Shown in pieces: positions 16,749 through 27,488 of a stretch of 64,000 bases of DNA (the stretch's first letter is position 1; the number at the start of each line of letters is the position of its first letter). The stretch is from Crocinitomicaceae bacterium. Its GTDB lineage: Bacteria; Bacteroidota; Bacteroidia; Flavobacteriales_D; Crocinitomicaceae. The DNA is taken from positions 33,468 through 97,467 of the forward strand of contig JAURGK010000001.1 in assembly GCA_030833845.1 (NCBI GenBank). Reading direction: 5' to 3'. The notes below the pieces were generated by a model. That model did no database searches. It was not told the origin of the DNA and saw only the letters and a list, made by a program, of their open reading frames with translations. The position numbers and the translations under genes were made by a program.

Positions 16749-19016
16749 TTAGGCCTCCATCATCTTAATTAAATTCAAAGCAGATCCTGCCTTGAACCAT
16801 TCTATTTGAGAAGCGTTGTAGGTATGATTTACCAAGATATCCTCAGAAGTACCATTCTGATGATGAATGCGTATTGTAAGTTGCTTTTCCGGTGCAAAAT
16901 CTTTTAAATCCATAAAATCAAAGGTGTCATCCTCTAGAATTTTATCGTAATCGGCCTCGTTTGCAAAGGTTAGACCAAGCATTCCTTGTTTCTTGAGGTT
17001 GGTTTCGTGGATGCGTGCAAAAGATTTAACGAGTACAGCACGCACGCCAAGATGACGCGGCTCCATAGCAGCATGCTCTCTTGATGATCCTTCACCGTAA
17101 TTGTGGTCACCGACAACAATCGAAGGAATTCCAGCGGCCTTGTAGGCCCTTTGCACAGCCGGTACTTCGCCATATTCACCCGTAAGCTGGTTTTTTACCT
17201 TATTGGCCTGGCCATTGAAAGCATTTTCAGCACCAATAAGCATGTTGTTTGAAATATTATCCAAGTGGCCTCTGTAGCGTAACCATGGACCTGCCATTGA
17301 AATATGATCTGTCGTACATTTACCTTTGGCTTTGATGAGCAATCGCGCACCTGAAATATTTTGGCCATCCCATGAAGGGAAATTTTCAAGTAACTGCAGA
17401 CGCTGTGAGTCTGAGGCAACCACTACCTCTACGCTACTTCCATCAGCTGCAGGTGCTTGATAACCGTTGTCTTCTACTGCGAATCCTTTGGTTGGTAATT
17501 CGTCACCTTGAGGAGCTTGTAATTTTATCTGTTCCCCTTTATCGTTGGTAAGCGTGTCGGTAAGTGGATTGAATCCGAGATCACCGGCAATGGCCAATGC
17601 AGCCACCATTTCTGGACTTGTCACAAAAGCATGTGTATTGGGATTGCCATCAGCACGTTTTGAGAAATTACGGTTAAATGAATGTACAATGGTATTCTTC
17701 TCTTGTCTCTCTGCTCCCTCTCTAGCCCATTGTCCGATGCACGGACCACATGCATTGGTAAATACTTTAGTACCCATCTTTTCAAAATCTGCTAAAATAC
17801 CATCGCGATCTGCAGTATAGCGCACTTGTTCAGAGCCCGGATTGATTCCAAATTCAGCTTTTGGTGTAATACCTTGATCCACAGCTTGCTTGACGATAGA
17901 GGCCGCTCTTGCGAGGTCTTCGTAGGACGAGTTCGTACATGAACCTATTAATCCCCACTCTACTTGAAGTGGCCAGCCATTAGCTTGGGCTTCTTCTTTC
18001 ATTTTTGATACGGGAGTACCACGGTCTGGAGTGAATGGACCATTGATGTGTGGTTCAAGCTCACTTAAATTGATTTCAATAAGTTGATCGAAATATTTTT
18101 CAGGATCAGCATAAACTTCAGGGTCACCAGTAAGGTGAGCTGCAATGGCGTCGGCAGCCGTTACTACTTCTTGACGTCCTGTGGCAATTAAATAACGACG
18201 CATAGATTCATCGTAGCCAAAGGTAGAGGTAGTTGCGCCAATTTCTGCTCCCATATTACATATAGTACCTTTTCCAGTACAAGACAAAGACAAGGCGCCT
18301 TCGCCAAAATATTCAACAATAGCACCCGTACCTCCCTTAACCGTAAGAATGTCGGCAACTTTTAGAATCACATCTTTGGCAGAGGTCCAACCATTTAACT
18401 GGCCTGTGAGTTTGACACCGATCAATTTTGGAAATTTCAATTCCCAAGCCATGCCAGCCATTACATCTACGGCATCTGCACCTCCTACTCCAATGGCTAC
18501 CATTCCCAATCCACCAGCATTCACAGTATGCGAATCTGTTCCGATCATCATTCCACCTGGAAATGCATAATTTTCTAGCACCACTTGGTGAATAATTCCA
18601 GCACCTGGTTTCCAAAAACCGATGCCGTATTTATTTGAGATGGAAGATAAGAAGTTAAAGACTTCATTGTTCTGATTCAATGACTCCTGCAAGTCTTTAC
18701 TGGCGCCAACTCTGGCCAAAATAAGGTGATCGGCATGAACAGTTGATGGAACTGCCACACGTTTTTTACCTGCCTGCATGAATTGAAGAAGTGCCATCTG
18801 GGCAGTTGCATCCTGCATAGCAACACGGTCTGGAGCGAAATCAACATAAGACTTACCACGCTCAAATGCAGTGCTGGCCTCTCCATCCCAAAGATGGGCA
18901 TAGAGAATCTTTTCAGATAAGGTGAGCGGTCGGCCTACTACTTTACGTGCCGCAGCAATTCGAGATGGATAACGTTCATAAACGCGTTGAATCATGTCGA
19001 GGTCAAAAACTTTCAT
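16749..19016 (-). CDS. Aconitate hydratase
   Basis: TCA-cycle enzyme interconverting citrate and isocitrate through a [4Fe-4S] cluster, 755 residues. Cluster cysteines sit in GSCTNSS (about residue 357) and ACGPCIGQW (about 421). [11 protein letters not shown] and [12 protein letters not shown] are further conserved active-site segments. It is the mitochondrial-type form common in Bacteroidota. The start was set at [10 protein letters not shown] (19016); the frame extends to 19046, but that ATG lies within or before the promoter at 19044-19051. Confidence 0.95.
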   Translation of the reverse strand: MKVFDLDMIQRVYERYPSRIAAARKVVGRPLTLSEKILYAHLWDGEASTAFERGKSYVDFAPDRVAMQDATAQMALLQFMQAGKKRVAVPSTVHADHLILARVGASKDLQESLNQNNEVFNFLSSISNKYGIGFWKPGAGIIHQVVLENYAFPGGMMIGTDSHTVNAGGLGMVAIGVGGADAVDVMAGMAWELKFPKLIGVKLTGQLNGWTSAKDVILKVADILTVKGGTGAIVEYFGEGALSLSCTGKGTICNMGAEIGATTSTFGYDESMRRYLIATGRQEVVTAADAIAAHLTGDPEVYADPEKYFDQLIEINLSELEPHINGPFTPDRGTPVSKMKEEAQANGWPLQVEWGLIGSCTNSSYEDLARAASIVKQAVDQGITPKAEFGINPGSEQVRYTADRDGILADFEKMGTKVFTNACGPCIGQWAREGAERQEKNTIVHSFNRNFSKRADGNPNTHAFVTSPEMVAALAIAGDLGFNPLTDTLTNDKGEQIKLQAPQGDELPTKGFAVEDNGYQAPAADGSSVEVVVASDSQRLQLLENFPSWDGQNISGARLLIKAKGKCTTDHISMAGPWLRYRGHLDNISNNMLIGAENAFNGQANKVKNQLTGEYGEVPAVQRAYKAAGIPSIVVGDHNYGEGSSREHAAMEPRHLGVRAVLVKSFARIHETNLKKQGMLGLTFANEADYDKILEDDTFDFMDLKDFAPEKQLTIRIHHQNGTSEDILVNHTYNASQIEWFKAGSALNLIKMMEA

Positions 19017-19043
19017 AGTGCTTGTATAGAATTTAATGCGCGT

Positions 19044-19051
19044 CAAATTTA
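19044..19051 (-). promoter_or_regulatory. -7 element for aconitase
   Basis: Reverse-strand TAAATTTG. Transcription would start near 19040, after the upstream ATG at 19046, fixing the protein start at 19016. Confidence 0.6.
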
Positions 19052-19086
19052 CGGATTTTATACTATTTTCTCGCTTACAAAAGAGT

Positions 19087-19094
19087 TAAATTTG
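19087..19094 (+). promoter_or_regulatory. -7 element for the CoA-transferase operon
   Basis: TAAATTTG. The predicted leader is about 4 bases before the ATG at 19102. Confidence 0.6.
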
Positions 19095-19101
19095 TAGGCA
19101 C

Positions 19102-20172
19102 ATGGACACCAATTTTTTTAAGGATTTGCGCATCATCGATATTTCGACAGTACTAGCCGGACCCTCAGTGGGTACTTTTTTTGCCGAACTTGGCGCAAAG
19201 GTTATCAAGATTGAGCATCCGATTCACGGCGATGTAACAAACACTTGGCGCTTAGATTCAGAGTTGAACATGGATTTTAAAAGCGCCTATTATGCGAGCG
19301 TAAATTACAAGAAAGAAATTCTAAAATTGGACTTGTGCCTCGATTCTGACTACCACTTATTTTCCAAAACGCTCAAAGATGCAGACATACTGCTATTGAA
19401 CTTCAAGAAAGGCGACGACTCTAAATTAAAGGTTCGGCCTAAGGATCTTTGGGCAATCAACCCAGGGCTCATTATCGGAAAAATTAGCGGATTTGGTTCA
19501 GAAAATGACCGCATCGCTTATGACTTGATTTTGCAAGCTGAATCTGGTTTTATGGCCATGAACGGCACCAAAGAAAGTGGACCAACAAAAATGCCAGTTG
19601 CACTCATAGATATCTTGGCAGCTCACCAGCTCAAAGAAGGTCTCTTACTAGCCTTGCTCAAAAGACAACCAAACAAAGGGCAATTGGTATCTGTCTCACT
19701 TTACGATGCGGCAATCAGTAGCTTAGCCAACCAAGCTTCCAACTATCTAATGCAGGGACACATTCCACAACGTATCGGTAGCTTACATCCAAATATTGCA
19801 CCATACGGCGAAATCTTTCACACCCAGGATCAGCAATCAATAACTTTTGCTATTGGCTCCAATACACATTTCAAGAAACTCGTGTCTTTACTTCACATGC
19901 CTGAACTGGCAAACGACGCGCATTTTAAAACAAATATGCTCAGGGTGAAAAACCGTCATAAACTTCAACCTTTGCTGCAACAAAGTATTGGTGAAATGAG
20001 CTGTGCATCCTTGCTCGATGCCTTGATTGAACAAAATGTGCCCGTGGCTCAAATTAAAAATTTGGATACTGTATTTAACGACGCACAGGCTCAAGCACTA
20101 GTTAAAACTGAAGAGGTGAATGGTCAGCATACCAAGCGGGTAAGTCAAATCGCTTTTAAATTTGAACAATGA
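19102..20172 (+). CDS. Class III (CaiB/BaiF) CoA-transferase
   Basis: Family III CoA-transferase moving CoA between carboxylic acids, 356 residues. ISTVLAGPSVGTFFAELGAKVIKIEHP is the classic N-terminal pattern, and the nucleophilic Asp is probably the one near residue 169 in PVALIDILA. Relatives include alpha-methylacyl-CoA racemase and formyl-CoA transferase; the substrate is not determinable. It heads an operon with a GNAT acetyltransferase (4-base overlap) and trmH. Confidence 0.9.
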   Translation: MDTNFFKDLRIIDISTVLAGPSVGTFFAELGAKVIKIEHPIHGDVTNTWRLDSELNMDFKSAYYASVNYKKEILKLDLCLDSDYHLFSKTLKDADILLLNFKKGDDSKLKVRPKDLWAINPGLIIGKISGFGSENDRIAYDLILQAESGFMAMNGTKESGPTKMPVALIDILAAHQLKEGLLLALLKRQPNKGQLVSVSLYDAAISSLANQASNYLMQGHIPQRIGSLHPNIAPYGEIFHTQDQQSITFAIGSNTHFKKLVSLLHMPELANDAHFKTNMLRVKNRHKLQPLLQQSIGEMSCASLLDALIEQNVPVAQIKNLDTVFNDAQAQALVKTEEVNGQHTKRVSQIAFKFEQ

Positions 20173-20597
20173 TCAGAGCCCCTCAGAACCAATTGGAATG
20201 GCAAGCATATTATGATCTAAGATATAAAATCTTACGTGAACCTTGGGGACAACCCAAAGGATCTGAACAAACCCCCGATGAAAGCGAACATCAGCATTTT
20301 GCATATTTTGATTCGCTCGGAAATGTACAAGGAGTTGGCCGCCTCGATAAAAGCGATGCCAAAACATTTCAAATCCGATTTATGGCAGTAAATGATGCTG
20401 TGCAGCGAAATGGAATTGGCTCAGAGCTTATTGAAGAAATGCAGCTTGTAGCAAAGCGTGAAGGGTCCGAAAAAATTATTCTTCATGCCAGAGAAAATGC
20501 CATTCATTTTTACCAAAAACTCGGGTATCGAATGCATGAAAAATCTCATCTACTCTTTGGTCAAATACAACATTATTTGATGATAAAAAATTTCTAA
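20169..20597 (+). CDS. GNAT family N-acetyltransferase
   Basis: 142-residue acetyl-CoA-dependent acetyltransferase. The acetyl-CoA pyrophosphate-binding loop is RNGIGSELIEEMQ, following the IRFMAVND strand, and the closing motif is HARENAIHFYQKLGYRM. The N-terminus (YYDLRYKILREPWGQP) is the type seen in small ElaA/YjcF-like members. The substrate is unknown. It overlaps the CoA-transferase and is one base from trmH. Confidence 0.9.
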   Translation: MIRAPQNQLEWQAYYDLRYKILREPWGQPKGSEQTPDESEHQHFAYFDSLGNVQGVGRLDKSDAKTFQIRFMAVNDAVQRNGIGSELIEEMQLVAKREGSEKIILHARENAIHFYQKLGYRMHEKSHLLFGQIQHYLMIKNF

Positions 20598-20598
20598 G

Positions 20599-21279
20599 AT
20601 GACAGAAGATGAATACGTACTTTTAGAATTCTACAAAATAATTACCCCTCATAAAGTAGCACTTTTCGACAAAATTGCTCCAGAGCGCAGCAAGCACATC
20701 GTGGTTGCTATGGAAAACATTCAGCAAGACCACAATGCCTCTGCGGTCATGCGCACTATGGATTGTCTTGGTTTTCAAGAATTGCACCTCATTGAAAAGA
20801 ACAACAATTATCATTTTCAACGAGATATCGCTTTGGGAGCAGCCAGGTGGATCGATGTTCTACAACATCAAAATGATCTAGAACCAACGCTTGATGCCAT
20901 TGTAGCGCTGAAAAAACAAGGATATCAAATCATTGCAACCTCACCCCATATCCAGGCTTGCACCCCTCAAGACCTTCCTTTACAACAGCCGATTGCACTT
21001 TTCTTTGGGGCAGAAAAACACGGTATTTCGGAGGTGCTCAAAACAAATGCTGATGCCTTTTTACACATTCCTATGCATGGATTTACGGAAAGCTTCAATT
21101 TGTCGGTAACGGTTGCTATGACCCTGCATGCTTTGCGCATGCGACTGCAAGCCTCCGAAATAGAATGGTTATTGACAACAAATGAACAAACCAAGCTTAA
21201 AATAAATTGGTGTGAACGCATTCTCAATGGAGGACCACAATTGGCTGAAAAATTTCGTTCTGAATTCAAAAAAGATTGA
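20599..21279 (+). CDS. SpoU/TrmH-type 2'-O-methyltransferase
   Basis: 226 residues of the SPOUT fold. VVAMENIQQDHNASAVMRT is the motif 1 region, IALFFGAEKHGIS is motif 2, and PMHGFTESFNLSVTVAM is motif 3, which forms the SAM-binding knot. The pattern and length best fit TrmH, which methylates the ribose of G18 in tRNA; other SpoU targets are possible. Third gene of the operon starting at 19102. Confidence 0.88.
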   Translation: MTEDEYVLLEFYKIITPHKVALFDKIAPERSKHIVVAMENIQQDHNASAVMRTMDCLGFQELHLIEKNNNYHFQRDIALGAARWIDVLQHQNDLEPTLDAIVALKKQGYQIIATSPHIQACTPQDLPLQQPIALFFGAEKHGISEVLKTNADAFLHIPMHGFTESFNLSVTVAMTLHALRMRLQASEIEWLLTTNEQTKLKINWCERILNGGPQLAEKFRSEFKKD

Positions 21280-21287
21280 TATCTTTG
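21280..21287 (+). promoter_or_regulatory. -7 element for the THX gene
   Basis: TATCTTTG, overlapping the end of trmH, gives a leader of about 25 bases before the ATG at 21316. Confidence 0.55.
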
Positions 21288-21315
21288 AGAGTATACGTAT
21301 CATAAACAAACACTT

Positions 21316-21540
21316 ATGGGAAAAGGAGACAAAAAAACGACTAAAGGCAAACGTGCAATTGGATCTTATGGGAAAACTAGAAAACGCAAAGAATCAGCCC
21401 CAATTGTGATTGTAAAAAAAGAAAAAAAGGAAAAACCAGCAAAAGCTGAACCGAAAGCTAAAACGGCTCCTAGCGCTAAAAAAGCGACTGCAGCTAAAAA
21501 AGCAACGACCAAAAAAACCGCAACGAAAAAAACAGAATGA
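21316..21540 (+). CDS. 30S ribosomal protein THX with Lys/Ala-rich tail
   Basis: 74-residue protein. Its first about 25 residues (MGKGDKKTTKGKRAIGSYGK then RKRK) match bacterial small-subunit protein THX, a short basic peptide buried in 16S rRNA in Thermus. The rest is a histone-H1-like tail of repeated Lys, Ala, Pro and Thr (AKKATAAKKATTKKT), which classical 27-residue THX lacks. The gene has its own promoter and a strong terminator, as expected for a highly expressed ribosomal gene. Confidence 0.88.
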   Translation: MGKGDKKTTKGKRAIGSYGKTRKRKESAPIVIVKKEKKEKPAKAEPKAKTAPSAKKATAAKKATTKKTATKKTE

Positions 21541-21543
21541 TTT

Positions 21544-21573
21544 AAAGAGCTGCTACCGCAGCTCTTTTTTTTT
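21544..21573 (+). terminator. Intrinsic terminator after the THX gene
   Basis: A 10-bp stem AAAGAGCTGC/GCAGCTCTTT with loop TACC is followed by an unbroken T-run to 21573. Confidence 0.92.
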
Positions 21574-21574
21574 G

Positions 21575-21582
21575 CAACTTTG
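21575..21582 (+). promoter_or_regulatory. Probable -7 element for serC-serA
   Basis: CAACTTTG, one mismatch to TAnnTTTG, sits immediately after the THX terminator, about 27 bases of leader before the ATG at 21613. Confidence 0.4.
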
Positions 21583-21612
21583 CAGTGCAAAAGCAAACAT
21601 TAATCAACAGAT

Positions 21613-22677
21613 ATGAAACACAATTTTGGCGCAGGGCCATGTATATTACCTCAAGAAGTTTTTGGGCAAGCGGCTGCAGCCGTACTTGACTTCAATGGCC
21701 TATCAATACTAGAAGTATCACACAGACACAAAGATTTTGTTGCTGTCATGGACGAAGCCATCGAATTAGTTAAAAAAGCGCTGAACGTTCCGAGTGGTTA
21801 TTCCGTTGCCTTTTTACAAGGAGGTGCCACACTTGGTTTCACTATTGCGGCTTTGAATATGCAGCGCAAGCATCAAAAAGCGGGTTATATCAACACCGGG
21901 ACGTGGGCAAGCGGAGCGATTAAAGAAGCCAAAAAAGCAGGATTGGAGGTCCTAGAAGTTGCCTCTTCGCAAGACGCTAATTTTACTTACATTCCAAAAG
22001 AATTCTCTATTCCAAGCGATTTAGATTACCTGCACTACACGAGTAATAATACCATTTATGGTACACAGTTCAAAGCAGCACCTCGTACTGCTCTACCGCT
22101 TGTTTGCGATATGTCTTCGGATATCTTTTCGAAAGAAATAAATGTTTCGGATTTTGACTTAATTTATGCTGGAGCACAAAAAAACTTGGGTCCGGCAGGA
22201 GCCACTCTTTATATCGTAAAAGATGAAATTTTAGGAAAGAGTACAGCGAGTTTTATACCAACTTATTTAGATTTAAAGCAACAAATTGACAAAGAATCCA
22301 TGCTCAATACGCCCCCAGTTTTTAGTGTATTTGTGTCTATGCTCAACCTTCGTCATTTATTAGCCAATGGTGGGGTTCAAAAACAAGAAGAACTCAACAT
22401 GGCCAAAGCGAATTTATTATACAAAGAAATTGACGAGAATCCATCTTTTAAAGGTGCAGTTCAAGTAGAAGACCGCTCTTTAATGAATGTAACTTTTTTA
22501 CTTTCAGACCCAAATAAGGCTTCAATTTTCGACGCTATGTGGAAAGATGCTGGAATTGTAGGACTACCAGGTCACCGAAGTGTTGGTGGCTACCGAGCCT
22601 CAATGTACAACGCCTTGCCACTCCAGAGCGTTCAAGTGTTGGTTGATGTAATGAAGGAATTCAATAGAATAGGATAA
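21613..22677 (+). CDS. serC: Phosphoserine aminotransferase
   Basis: PLP enzyme of serine synthesis (3-phosphohydroxypyruvate to phosphoserine), 354 residues. It opens with HNFGAGPCILP; the PLP lysine is in AGAQKNLGPAG near residue 190, and VGLPGHRSVGGYRASMYNA near the end is family-typical. It is one base upstream of the phosphoglycerate dehydrogenase gene, so the first two steps of serine synthesis form one operon. Confidence 0.96.
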   Translation: MKHNFGAGPCILPQEVFGQAAAAVLDFNGLSILEVSHRHKDFVAVMDEAIELVKKALNVPSGYSVAFLQGGATLGFTIAALNMQRKHQKAGYINTGTWASGAIKEAKKAGLEVLEVASSQDANFTYIPKEFSIPSDLDYLHYTSNNTIYGTQFKAAPRTALPLVCDMSSDIFSKEINVSDFDLIYAGAQKNLGPAGATLYIVKDEILGKSTASFIPTYLDLKQQIDKESMLNTPPVFSVFVSMLNLRHLLANGGVQKQEELNMAKANLLYKEIDENPSFKGAVQVEDRSLMNVTFLLSDPNKASIFDAMWKDAGIVGLPGHRSVGGYRASMYNALPLQSVQVLVDVMKEFNRIG

Positions 22678-22678
22678 G

Positions 22679-23638
22679 ATGAAAATTTTAGCAAACGACG
22701 GTATTTCCGATTTAGGTAAATCCTTACTTGAAGCAGCCGGTCATACAGTGAGCACACAAAAAGTTGCGCAAGAAACGCTCGCTGATTCAATTAATTCAAT
22801 GGGCTTTGATGCCGTTTTAGTACGCAGCGCTACAACTGTACGCAAAGAGGTTATTGATGCTTGCCCCGGACTTAAACTTATAGGAAGAGGCGGCGTAGGC
22901 ATGGATAATATCGACGTAGCGTATGCCCGTGATAAAGGACTCACTGTAATCAATACGCCTGCCTCCTCTTCTCAATCCGTAGCTGAATTAGTGATGGGTC
23001 AACTTTTCTCGATTTCCCGTTTTTTAAATGATTCGTTTAAAAATATTCAAGATCAAGACTTCTCCACACTGAAGAAGAATTACGCTAAAGGTGTAGAATT
23101 GCGAGGCAAAACCCTTGGCATCATTGGGTTTGGTCGCATTGGTCAGAATTTGGCTGCTTATGCTCTTGGAGTTGGAATGAAGGTGATAGCCATAGAACGA
23201 AGAGCCAGGGTACAGCCCATTCAATTAAAAATTGGCGGGCAAACATTTGAAATTCCGGTAAAGGTGGTAGATTCCCTTGCTGAGGTTATTGATCAACTTG
23301 ATTACATCTCCATTCATGTGCCAAAGCAAACCAATGGCCAAGCGGTAATTGGAAGTAAAGAATTTGCACAAATGAAAAAGGGTGTGCGCATAGTGAACAC
23401 AGCGCGTGGTGGAGTGATTGAGGAACAAGCCTTACTGTCGGCTCTTGAAGACGGCACGGTGGCCGCTGCTGCACTCGATGTCTACGAAAATGAACCCAAC
23501 CCCCTCAAAGCCTTATTGTCTCATCCAAGAATTGCTTGCACTCCTCACATTGGGGCTGCAACATTAGAGGCACAAGATCGAATTGGCGAAGAACTAGCGG
23601 AGCTCATTATCACATTTGCAAAAGAGCAAGGCATTTAA
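22679..23638 (+). CDS. serA: D-3-phosphoglycerate dehydrogenase (short form)
   Basis: NAD-dependent first enzyme of serine synthesis. The Rossmann motif is GIIGFGRIGQNLA, RGGVIEEQAL carries the catalytic region, and H in PHIGAAT completes the active site. At 319 residues it lacks the C-terminal ACT regulatory domain of E. coli SerA, so serine feedback by that route is not expected; this short form is common in Bacteroidota. Adjacent to serC. Confidence 0.92.
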   Translation: MKILANDGISDLGKSLLEAAGHTVSTQKVAQETLADSINSMGFDAVLVRSATTVRKEVIDACPGLKLIGRGGVGMDNIDVAYARDKGLTVINTPASSSQSVAELVMGQLFSISRFLNDSFKNIQDQDFSTLKKNYAKGVELRGKTLGIIGFGRIGQNLAAYALGVGMKVIAIERRARVQPIQLKIGGQTFEIPVKVVDSLAEVIDQLDYISIHVPKQTNGQAVIGSKEFAQMKKGVRIVNTARGGVIEEQALLSALEDGTVAAAALDVYENEPNPLKALLSHPRIACTPHIGAATLEAQDRIGEELAELIITFAKEQGI

Positions 23639-23651
23639 TCCCTTGCTCTTT
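23621..23651. terminator. Hairpin terminator between serA and the cyclophilin gene
   Basis: An 11-bp perfect inverted repeat AAAGAGCAAGG/CCTTGCTCTTT with a 9-base loop overlaps the last codons of serA. The T-run is short, so it may be a modest, bidirectional terminator. Confidence 0.6.
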
Positions 23652-23676
23652 ATTCAATTGATATAAAATTCAAGAT

Positions 23677-24129
23677 TTAATCGATTACCTCAATGCGATC
23701 AATGGAGTCTCCTTGTTGAATGGCATCTAGTACATCAAGACCATCAGTAACTTTTCCAAAAACCGTATGATTACGGTCTAAATGTGCGGTTTGGGTGCGT
23801 GAATGACACACAAAAAATTGCGACCCCCCAGTATTACGCCCTGCATGCGCCATTGAAAGTACGCCACGGTCATGAAACTGATTCTCGCCGTTGAGTTCGC
23901 AATCTATTTGGTATCCCGGACCACCTGTTCCCGGCATTCCAGTTGCACCTTCCCTGGTGTTGGGACAACCACCTTGAATGACAAAATTAGGAATGACACG
24001 ATGCCATTTGAGGCCATTGTAATAACCATCTTTTGCTAGTTTAACAAAATTAGCCACCGTATTGGGAGCATCTTGCTCGAAAAAGGTAACATGCATGTCT
24101 CCTTTGTTCGTAGATATAATTGCTTTCAT
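23677..24129 (-). CDS. Cyclophilin-type peptidyl-prolyl isomerase
   Basis: 150-residue cytoplasmic PPIase that speeds cis-trans isomerisation at proline. [15 protein letters not shown] and [17 protein letters not shown] contain the catalytic Arg and the substrate-binding residues. No signal peptide is present. It has its own promoter and converges on serA. Confidence 0.95.
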   Translation of the reverse strand: MKAIISTNKGDMHVTFFEQDAPNTVANFVKLAKDGYYNGLKWHRVIPNFVIQGGCPNTREGATGMPGTGGPGYQIDCELNGENQFHDRGVLSMAHAGRNTGGSQFFVCHSRTQTAHLDRNHTVFGKVTDGLDVLDAIQQGDSIDRIEVID

Positions 24130-24146
24130 TGTATTGTTTTTTTTTG

Positions 24147-24154
24147 CAAAGCTA
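24147..24154 (-). promoter_or_regulatory. -7 element for the cyclophilin gene
   Basis: Reverse-strand TAGCTTTG. The predicted leader is about 14 bases. Confidence 0.55.
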
Positions 24155-24233
24155 CTGCTATTTGGTAAAAATTTGTTGAAAACTACGTTGATAAAGCGGT
24201 TTTAATCAAAGTCATTTAAGATGAAGCACATGT

Positions 24234-24241
24234 TAAATTTG
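24234..24241 (+). promoter_or_regulatory. -7 element for the gene at 24266
   Basis: TAAATTTG. The predicted leader is about 21 bases before the ATG at 24266. Confidence 0.55.
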
Positions 24242-24265
24242 TATGGATAGATTATTCAAGAAGCA

Positions 24266-24802
24266 ATGTTTAGTTCTTTTACGAAGAAAAAATTATCGGA
24301 CAACCAAGTTGCAAATGTTTTTATAAACGGCATTTTTGACAGCGTTGACAACGGTTTTGCCGAGGTTGCTGCAATGATCAACGAAGACAGTGCCTTTGTG
24401 AACTGCCCGAATATTTCGAGTGCAGACTCAGGACAATTTGGAATTATTGTCATCGTTGGTAACCTATCCTTTCTTGAAAGCACCTTTGAAGCTGAACAAG
24501 CAGCTAGGGTCGAACAACTCATTTTTGAAAAACTAGGCCGGATCTACGAAATGTCAAGTGCCGAGTTTCAACAAATGATACGTGAATACCAGAGCTTTAT
24601 CATGAAGGTAAATCATCCGTCTAAAAATTGGATCTACGGCATGTCAAAAGCGGTATTTCACAAATACGGACTCAACGATTTTCAAGACGACTATTTCAAA
24701 AGAATGCAAGCGCCCAATCCACTATTCTTAAAAAGAATGGATGAAGTTATGGCAAACTTTATTTGGAACTGGGACGCTTTCTTTAAGAAATTTCGCATTT
24801 AA
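24266..24802 (+). CDS. Unrecognised cytoplasmic protein
   Basis: 178 residues without a signal peptide or membrane segment. The N-terminal half is mixed alpha/beta with a hydrophobic strand GQFGIIVIVGNLSFLE. The C-terminal half is helical and aromatic (NHPSKNWIYGMSKAVFHKYGLNDFQDDYF). I do not recognise a family. It has a good promoter, is full of sense-like codons, and converges on clpB with a 4-base overlap, so it is a real gene. Confidence 0.75.
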   Translation: MFSSFTKKKLSDNQVANVFINGIFDSVDNGFAEVAAMINEDSAFVNCPNISSADSGQFGIIVIVGNLSFLESTFEAEQAARVEQLIFEKLGRIYEMSSAEFQQMIREYQSFIMKVNHPSKNWIYGMSKAVFHKYGLNDFQDDYFKRMQAPNPLFLKRMDEVMANFIWNWDAFFKKFRI

Positions 24803-27435
24803 GCGCTCATATCAATAGCGAGCTCTTCGTGGGCATGTATGGGCTTGCGAAAAACAATCTTATTGTCGAACATATCCATCACTACATTTTGATCCTTATG
24901 AACTTGTTGAGCTAGTATAGCTTTTGAAAGCTCATTGAGCACTTCCTTTTGAATTACACGCTTCACCGGACGCGCTCCAAAGAATGGATCGTAACCTAAT
25001 TCCAGAATATGATTGAAAGCCTCTTCTGTAACCACTAAATGGATGCCCGATTCGTTCAACTTAGCCTTCAGTTGACGTAGTTGCAAATTGACAATTTGAG
25101 CCACTTCTTTTTTCGTGAGAGGTAAAAACAAAATACTTTCATCAATACGATTTAAAAACTCTGGTCTGATGCTTTGTTTGAGCAGATCGAAAACCTCAAA
25201 TCTAGTTTGAATGACAATATCTTGATATGAATCTTCTTTGACTCCGTCAAAACGATCAAAAATGAGTTGAGACCCTAAATTGGATGTCATGATAATCAGC
25301 GTATTTTTAAAGTTGACTAATCTTCCTTTGTTATCCGTCAGGCGGCCATCGTCGAGTACTTGGAGTAAGATATTGAATACGTCAGGATGAGCCTTTTCAA
25401 TTTCGTCTAGCAACACAATTGAATAAGGTTTTCTGCGGACAGCCTCAGTGAGCTGCCCTCCTTCTTCGTAACCAACATATCCCGGAGGGGCGCCGACAAG
25501 TCTACTCACTGTATGCTTCTCTTGGTATTCGCTCATATCGATACGCGTCAAGGCTTGCTCATCGTTGAAGAGGTATGCAGCCAAAGCCTTAGCCAATTCT
25601 GTTTTGCCAACACCTGTTGTACCTAAGAAAATAAACGAACCAATGGGTCTTTTGGGGTCATGAAGACCCGCCCTACTTCGTCTGATGGCATCAGAAAGTG
25701 CCGAAATTGCCTCTTCTTGTCCAATTACGCGCTTGTGCAATTCATCTTCAAGTCTAAGCAGTTTACCAAGTTCACTCTCGAGCATTTTCCCAACCGGAAT
25801 GCCTGTCCACTTCGAAACAACCTCAGCAATTTCAGTTACATCCACTTCCTCTTTGATCATTTTGGACTGCGATTCAAGTGCTTGCTGTTTTTCTTTCATT
25901 TGAGCTAAAGTAGCCTCTGCCTCTTTGATTTTGCCGTAGCGAAGTTCAGCTACTTTTCCATAGTCACCGTGGCGCTCTGCAGCTTCAGCCTCAAACTTCA
26001 GCGACTCAATCTCTTCCTTGGCTCTCTGAATGCCTTCTATAAGGTCTTTTTCAGATTGCCAGCGGCTTTGTAAGGCCACGCGGTTTTCTTGCAGATTAGA
26101 AAGGTCAAGCTCAACTTGCTGCAAACGTTTTTGATCATCCTCGCGTTTCAAAGCTGCTTTTTCAATTTCAAGCTGCATAATTTTGCGCTCAACTTCGTCG
26201 AGCTCTTCTGGTTTTGAATTGATCTCCATGCGCAATTTTGCAGCCGCCTCATCAATAAGATCAATGGCCTTATCAGGCAAGAAGCGCTCTGTAATGTAAC
26301 GCTCTGAGAGTTCGACGGCTGATATGATAGCGGCATCTTTGATCAAGACTTTGTGGTGATTTTCATATTTTTCTTTGATGCCTCTTAAAATCGAGATGGC
26401 ATCTTCAGTAGTAGGTTCATCAATTAAAACGGTCTGAAATCGCCTAACAAGCGCCTTGTCTTTTTCGAAGTATTTTTGGTATTCACTCAGTGTGGTTGCA
26501 CCCACAGCTCGCAATTCTCCTCTTGCCAAGGCCGGTTTTAGAATATTGGCAGCATCCATTGCACCTTCTCCCCCACCTGCGCCAACCAAAGTATGAATTT
26601 CATCGATAAAAAGAATAATTTGGCCAGAGGCAGCAATAACTTCCTTGACTACTGCTTTGAGTCTTTCTTCAAACTCCCCTTTATACTTGGCCCCGGCCAC
26701 CAATGCTCCCATGTCTAAAGAATAGACCATCTTAGACTTTAAATTTTCTGGCACGTCGCCAGAAATTATCCTGTGGGCCAACCCTTCGGCAATGGCTGTT
26801 TTACCAACCCCTGGCTCGCCGATTAAAATCGGATTATTTTTAGTCCTGCGCGTGAGAATTTGAAGCACTCGCCTAATTTCTTCATCGCGGCCAATTACAG
26901 GATCTAACTTTCCTTCTTTGGCCAATTGATTTAAATTTTTGGCAAATTTTTCTAAAGACTGGTAGTTGGCATCTTGATTGGCATGCTCGACCTGGGCTCC
27001 GTTTCGTAGTTCCATGATTTGATTGATTAATGTTTGATGATTGAGTTTTAAATCTTTTAAAAAGCGAGCAGCGGCATCGTCTCCAGCTAATATGGCTAAA
27101 AACAATACTTCCAAAGAAACATATTGATCCTTAAGCTCAGCTTGAATTTTTATAGCCCGAGTCAAAAATTTCTGAAAGTCTTGACTGGCATATGGTGCAC
27201 TTGCGACACCTAGAACTCGCGGATAAGATTCAATGATTGCCCTTACGCCTTTTGCGATAATAGGCACCTGCAAGTTATTTTTATGAAGTAAATAACCAAC
27301 CACAGCCTTGTCTTCATTGATCAATACATCAAGCAAGTGCCCTGTTTCAATGACCTGTTGTTTTAGTTCTAGGGCGAGCGCCTGACTCTTGTGAATCATT
27401 TCTTGCGAACGGTGTGTGAATTTTTCAAAGTTCAT
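24799..27435 (-). CDS. clpB: ATP-dependent disaggregase ClpB
   Basis: Hsp100 chaperone that, with DnaK, pulls apart protein aggregates, 878 residues. The order is the N-terminal Clp repeat domain, NBD1 with [15 protein letters not shown] (about 210), the coiled-coil middle domain (about 400-530, rich in Lys/Glu), and NBD2 with [17 protein letters not shown] (about 615) and the sensor-2 [10 protein letters not shown] near the end. The middle domain and absence of a ClpP-binding loop distinguish it from ClpA/C. No TAnnTTTG element is obvious upstream; a 17-bp inverted repeat at 27489-27543 may regulate it. Confidence 0.97.
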   Translation of the reverse strand: MNFEKFTHRSQEMIHKSQALALELKQQVIETGHLLDVLINEDKAVVGYLLHKNNLQVPIIAKGVRAIIESYPRVLGVASAPYASQDFQKFLTRAIKIQAELKDQYVSLEVLFLAILAGDDAAARFLKDLKLNHQTLINQIMELRNGAQVEHANQDANYQSLEKFAKNLNQLAKEGKLDPVIGRDEEIRRVLQILTRRTKNNPILIGEPGVGKTAIAEGLAHRIISGDVPENLKSKMVYSLDMGALVAGAKYKGEFEERLKAVVKEVIAASGQIILFIDEIHTLVGAGGGEGAMDAANILKPALARGELRAVGATTLSEYQKYFEKDKALVRRFQTVLIDEPTTEDAISILRGIKEKYENHHKVLIKDAAIISAVELSERYITERFLPDKAIDLIDEAAAKLRMEINSKPEELDEVERKIMQLEIEKAALKREDDQKRLQQVELDLSNLQENRVALQSRWQSEKDLIEGIQRAKEEIESLKFEAEAAERHGDYGKVAELRYGKIKEAEATLAQMKEKQQALESQSKMIKEEVDVTEIAEVVSKWTGIPVGKMLESELGKLLRLEDELHKRVIGQEEAISALSDAIRRSRAGLHDPKRPIGSFIFLGTTGVGKTELAKALAAYLFNDEQALTRIDMSEYQEKHTVSRLVGAPPGYVGYEEGGQLTEAVRRKPYSIVLLDEIEKAHPDVFNILLQVLDDGRLTDNKGRLVNFKNTLIIMTSNLGSQLIFDRFDGVKEDSYQDIVIQTRFEVFDLLKQSIRPEFLNRIDESILFLPLTKKEVAQIVNLQLRQLKAKLNESGIHLVVTEEAFNHILELGYDPFFGARPVKRVIQKEVLNELSKAILAQQVHKDQNVVMDMFDNKIVFRKPIHAHEELAIDMSA

Positions 27436-27488
27436 ATGCTTAGCTTTTATTCAAAAACGCAAAGCACAAATGCTGCACCACTTCACTT